NCBI GenBank assembly: GCA_024278415.1
Contig: JAJRTI010000858.1
Location: forward strand, 1 to 6,544
Origin: Planctomycetota bacterium
GTDB lineage: Bacteria; Planctomycetota; Brocadiia; JAJRTI01
Reading direction: 5' to 3'
Length of the DNA: 6,544 nt
A program made the translations under genes and the position numbers. This document shows, piece after piece, positions 5,781 through 6,544 of this stretch; position 1 is the first letter of the stretch; every line of letters starts with the position of its first letter. A model generated the notes under the pieces. The model worked only from the letters and a program-made list of their open reading frames with translations. It was not told where the DNA came from and searched no databases.

Positions 5781-6220
5781 CCCCCTGCCTGGGGCCGCTT
5801 GTCTTCGGGAAACGTCGCACCGAACGCAAATCCGCCCTTCATGCGCCAAAGCAGGAAGTAGCCCCACTTGCTGACTCCGTTGGCGATTTGGTCGCACACG
5901 AGGTGGTGGCTGAAACCGATGAGCAGGCCCACCAGCCAGGGGTTCCACGCGGTAGCCCATGCGAGCCCGGCCCAGAGCGCGAGCCACTCCCAGCCGTGGA
6001 GTATCAGCACGGCCCGCTCGAACTGGTGGCCGTGGCACACGCGGAAGAACTCCTTCACATCGATCCGCCACCCGTACTCCCGCATGTAGTCGTAGAAGTG
6101 GTCCAGGTCGATGAACACGCCGGACACAAACGACGCGGCCGCAAGCTCCGGCGACTTGAAGGCCGCGTAGAGCCCTCCCGATACGACGGCGGACACGGCA
6201 GCGTGGTGTTGGAGTTTCAT
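5777..6220 (-). CDS. Small membrane protein, YdjM/DUF457-like putative metal-dependent hydrolase
   Basis: This 147-residue protein resembles the LexA-regulated YdjM / DUF457 (PF04307) group of membrane-bound putative metal hydrolases. The family assignment rests on motif layout and is moderate. Likely metal ligands are spread in the expected order: H5-H6 near the N-terminus, DLDHFYD (38-44), H63 and H65 (CHGHQF), H75 (LHGWEW), and SHHLVCD (104-110). Hydrophobic segments lie at about 26-38, 71-90 and 92-108, with a Trp-rich stretch around 77-95. It is shorter than E. coli YdjM (196 residues). The start is ATG 6220, giving MKLQHHAAVS; an in-frame extension to 6409 runs through the palindrome cluster and is not credible. 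No ribosome binding site precedes the ATG, where a hairpin and T-rich stretch lie instead. It sits between an oxidoreductase gene and the DUF1080 gene, all leftward. A role in sugar metabolism is not evident from the sequence. Confidence 0.8.
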   Translation of the reverse strand: MKLQHHAAVSAVVSGGLYAAFKSPELAAASFVSGVFIDLDHFYDYMREYGWRIDVKEFFRVCHGHQFERAVLILHGWEWLALWAGLAWATAWNPWLVGLLIGFSHHLVCDQIANGVSKWGYFLLWRMKGGFAFGATFPEDKRPQAGG

Positions 6221-6223
6221 GGC

Positions 6224-6258
6224 AAGAGAAAGGGGACAGCCCGGCATGGGCTGTCCCC
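6224..6258 (-). terminator. 11-bp hairpin followed by a T-rich run, possible terminator of the oxidoreductase transcript
   Basis: GGGGACAGCCC and GGGCTGTCCCC (6232-6242 and 6248-6258) form a perfect 11-bp stem with a 5-base loop. Read leftward, the stem is followed by TTTCTCTT (6224-6231), a modest U-tract. This fits a weak intrinsic terminator 170 bases after the oxidoreductase stop. It ends only 3 bases before the YdjM-like ATG, which would be an unusual place if both genes were co-transcribed. Confidence 0.4.
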
Positions 6259-6276
6259 GCATAGTCCTGTGGGTAG

Positions 6277-6296
6277 CCGAATGCGCCAGCATTCGG
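6277..6296. repeat. 8-bp hairpin CCGAATGC / GCATTCGG
   Basis: CCGAATGC (6277-6284) and GCATTCGG (6289-6296) are perfect reverse complements around the loop GCCA. The compact stem with a 4-base loop and no T-tract resembles a REP-type unit. Confidence 0.75.
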
Positions 6297-6320
6297 GAAC
6301 ACGACGCGTCCCAAGCGCCC

Positions 6321-6336
6321 GCAGCCTGGCGGCTGC
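6321..6336. repeat. 6-bp hairpin GCAGCC / GGCTGC
   Basis: GCAGCC (6321-6326) pairs with GGCTGC (6331-6336) around TGGC. The stem is nearly the same as the GCAGCCC hairpin at 3518-3534, and both are followed by GG, suggesting related units in the two clusters. Confidence 0.55.
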
Positions 6337-6364
6337 GGCTGCCGGCGATAGGGGCGCCCGTAGT

Positions 6365-6382
6365 GCGACCCGTGAGGGTCGC
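6365..6382. repeat. 7-bp hairpin GCGACCC / GGGTCGC
   Basis: GCGACCC (6365-6371) and GGGTCGC (6376-6382) pair perfectly around GTGA. It is the fourth stem of the cluster and has no T-tract on either side. Confidence 0.7.
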
Positions 6383-6393
6383 CTCTGAGCCTG

Positions 6394-6422
6394 AGGGGAC
6401 GGCCCACATGGGACAATCCCCT
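6394..6422. repeat. Interrupted hairpin next to the oxidoreductase stop codon
   Basis: AGGGGA (6394-6399) pairs with TCCCCT (6417-6422), and CCC (6403-6405) with GGG (6410-6412) around the loop ACAT, leaving an internal bulge. It begins 6 bases past the oxidoreductase stop. Its GGGGAC start matches that of the 6232-6258 hairpin, so the cluster is bracketed by similar G-rich and C-rich arms. Confidence 0.5.
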
Positions 6423-6427
6423 GCGGG

Positions 6428-6544
6428 CTAGCTGACGCGCTTGGGCCGCGAGGGCTGGCCGGTGCGCGCGGACTCGTAGATCGCGTCCATGAGTTCGCAC
6501 TGCACGATGCCGTTGCTTGCGGACGTGCGCGGCTCTTGCTTGCC
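6428..6544 (-). CDS. C-terminal end of a Gfo/Idh/MocA-type oxidoreductase (partial)
   Basis: Only the last 38 codons and the TAG stop (6428-6430) are inside the window, and the gene continues past the right edge. The visible end reads GKQEPRTSASNGIVQCELMD, then AIYESARTGQPSRPKRVS. The pattern S-x-x-NG-x(4,5)-E-x-MDAIYESARTG-P matches the last helix of Gfo/Idh/MocA family NAD(P)-dependent sugar or inositol dehydrogenases, where an alanine-rich 'DAIYRSAETG' helix closes the protein. The nucleotide-binding and catalytic residues are outside the window, so substrate and cofactor cannot be stated. It points the same way as the YdjM-like and DUF1080 genes. If it is a sugar 3-dehydrogenase it could make the substrate for DUF1080, but this is inference. 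Confidence 0.72.
   Translation of the reverse strand, partial: GKQEPRTSASNGIVQCELMDAIYESARTGQPSRPKRVS

Larger units (their letters stand above)
6221..6427. repeat. Cluster of five different palindromes between the oxidoreductase and YdjM-like genes
   Basis: This 207-base gap holds five stem-loops in a row with different sequences: 6232-6258, 6277-6296, 6321-6336, 6365-6382 and 6394-6422. Little of the interval lies outside a stem or the short spacers. No coding function is supported. It resembles a composite of short REP-like units, similar in style to the cluster at 3286-3562. GCAGCC/GGCTGC stems occur in both. Confidence 0.7.

Noticed and set aside
4323..5861. 512-codon plus-strand open frame spanning the PQQ-like and DUF1080 genes
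   Set aside because: It crosses two well-supported genes on opposite strands and has no recognisable domain. It reflects GC-rich codon bias.
6221..6409. N-terminal extension of the YdjM-like protein
   Set aside because: The added 63 residues are encoded by the palindrome cluster and resemble no domain. The family normally starts close to the HH motif, as MKLQHH does.

Overview
The window is uniformly GC-rich bacterial DNA with tightly packed genes. The gene content suggests a member of the PVC superphylum, most likely Planctomycetota or a related uncultured lineage. It has a PQQ-like beta-propeller protein opening with the WPHWRGP motif, a secreted DUF1080 (3-keto-glycoside hydrolase type) protein, the tail of a Gfo/Idh/MocA-type oxidoreductase, and intergenic regions crowded with palindromes. 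The taxonomic call is inference, because no marker gene is present.

Left part (1-3218, + strand): a three-gene operon whose genes overlap by 4 bases (GTGA at 799-802, ATGA at 1533-1536). It encodes a membrane-anchored all-beta protein of unknown function, an ABC ATPase with complete core motifs but a YSHGM signature, and a permease with about 12 membrane segments. Together they look like one exporter or membrane-remodelling ABC system of unknown substrate. A 7-base tandem repeat runs into the first gene's start.

Middle gap (3219-3672): no gene is supported. It is filled with palindromes. These include a perfect 25-bp inverted repeat with a 2-base loop, a 20-bp imperfect hairpin, a recurring CGCTGAAnGCG core and competing GCAGCCC pairings. 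A 200-bp segment is bounded by 14-bp inverted ends. This looks like a compound REP/MITE-like repeat.

Right part (3673-6544): a secreted PQQ-like propeller protein on the + strand meets, tail to tail with only 2 bases between stop codons, a leftward gene series. Read leftward, that series is the tail of a Gfo/Idh/MocA oxidoreductase (6428-6544, cut by the window edge), a second palindrome cluster (6232-6422), a small YdjM/DUF457-like membrane protein, and the secreted DUF1080 protein. The oxidoreductase plus DUF1080 pairing fits the known route in which a sugar is oxidised at C3 and the 3-keto-glycoside is then cleaved, but the link here is by proximity only.

No tRNA, rRNA, CRISPR array, transposase or phage gene was seen. 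The protein-coding content is ordinary for this kind of genome. The two palindrome clusters are the least explained parts.
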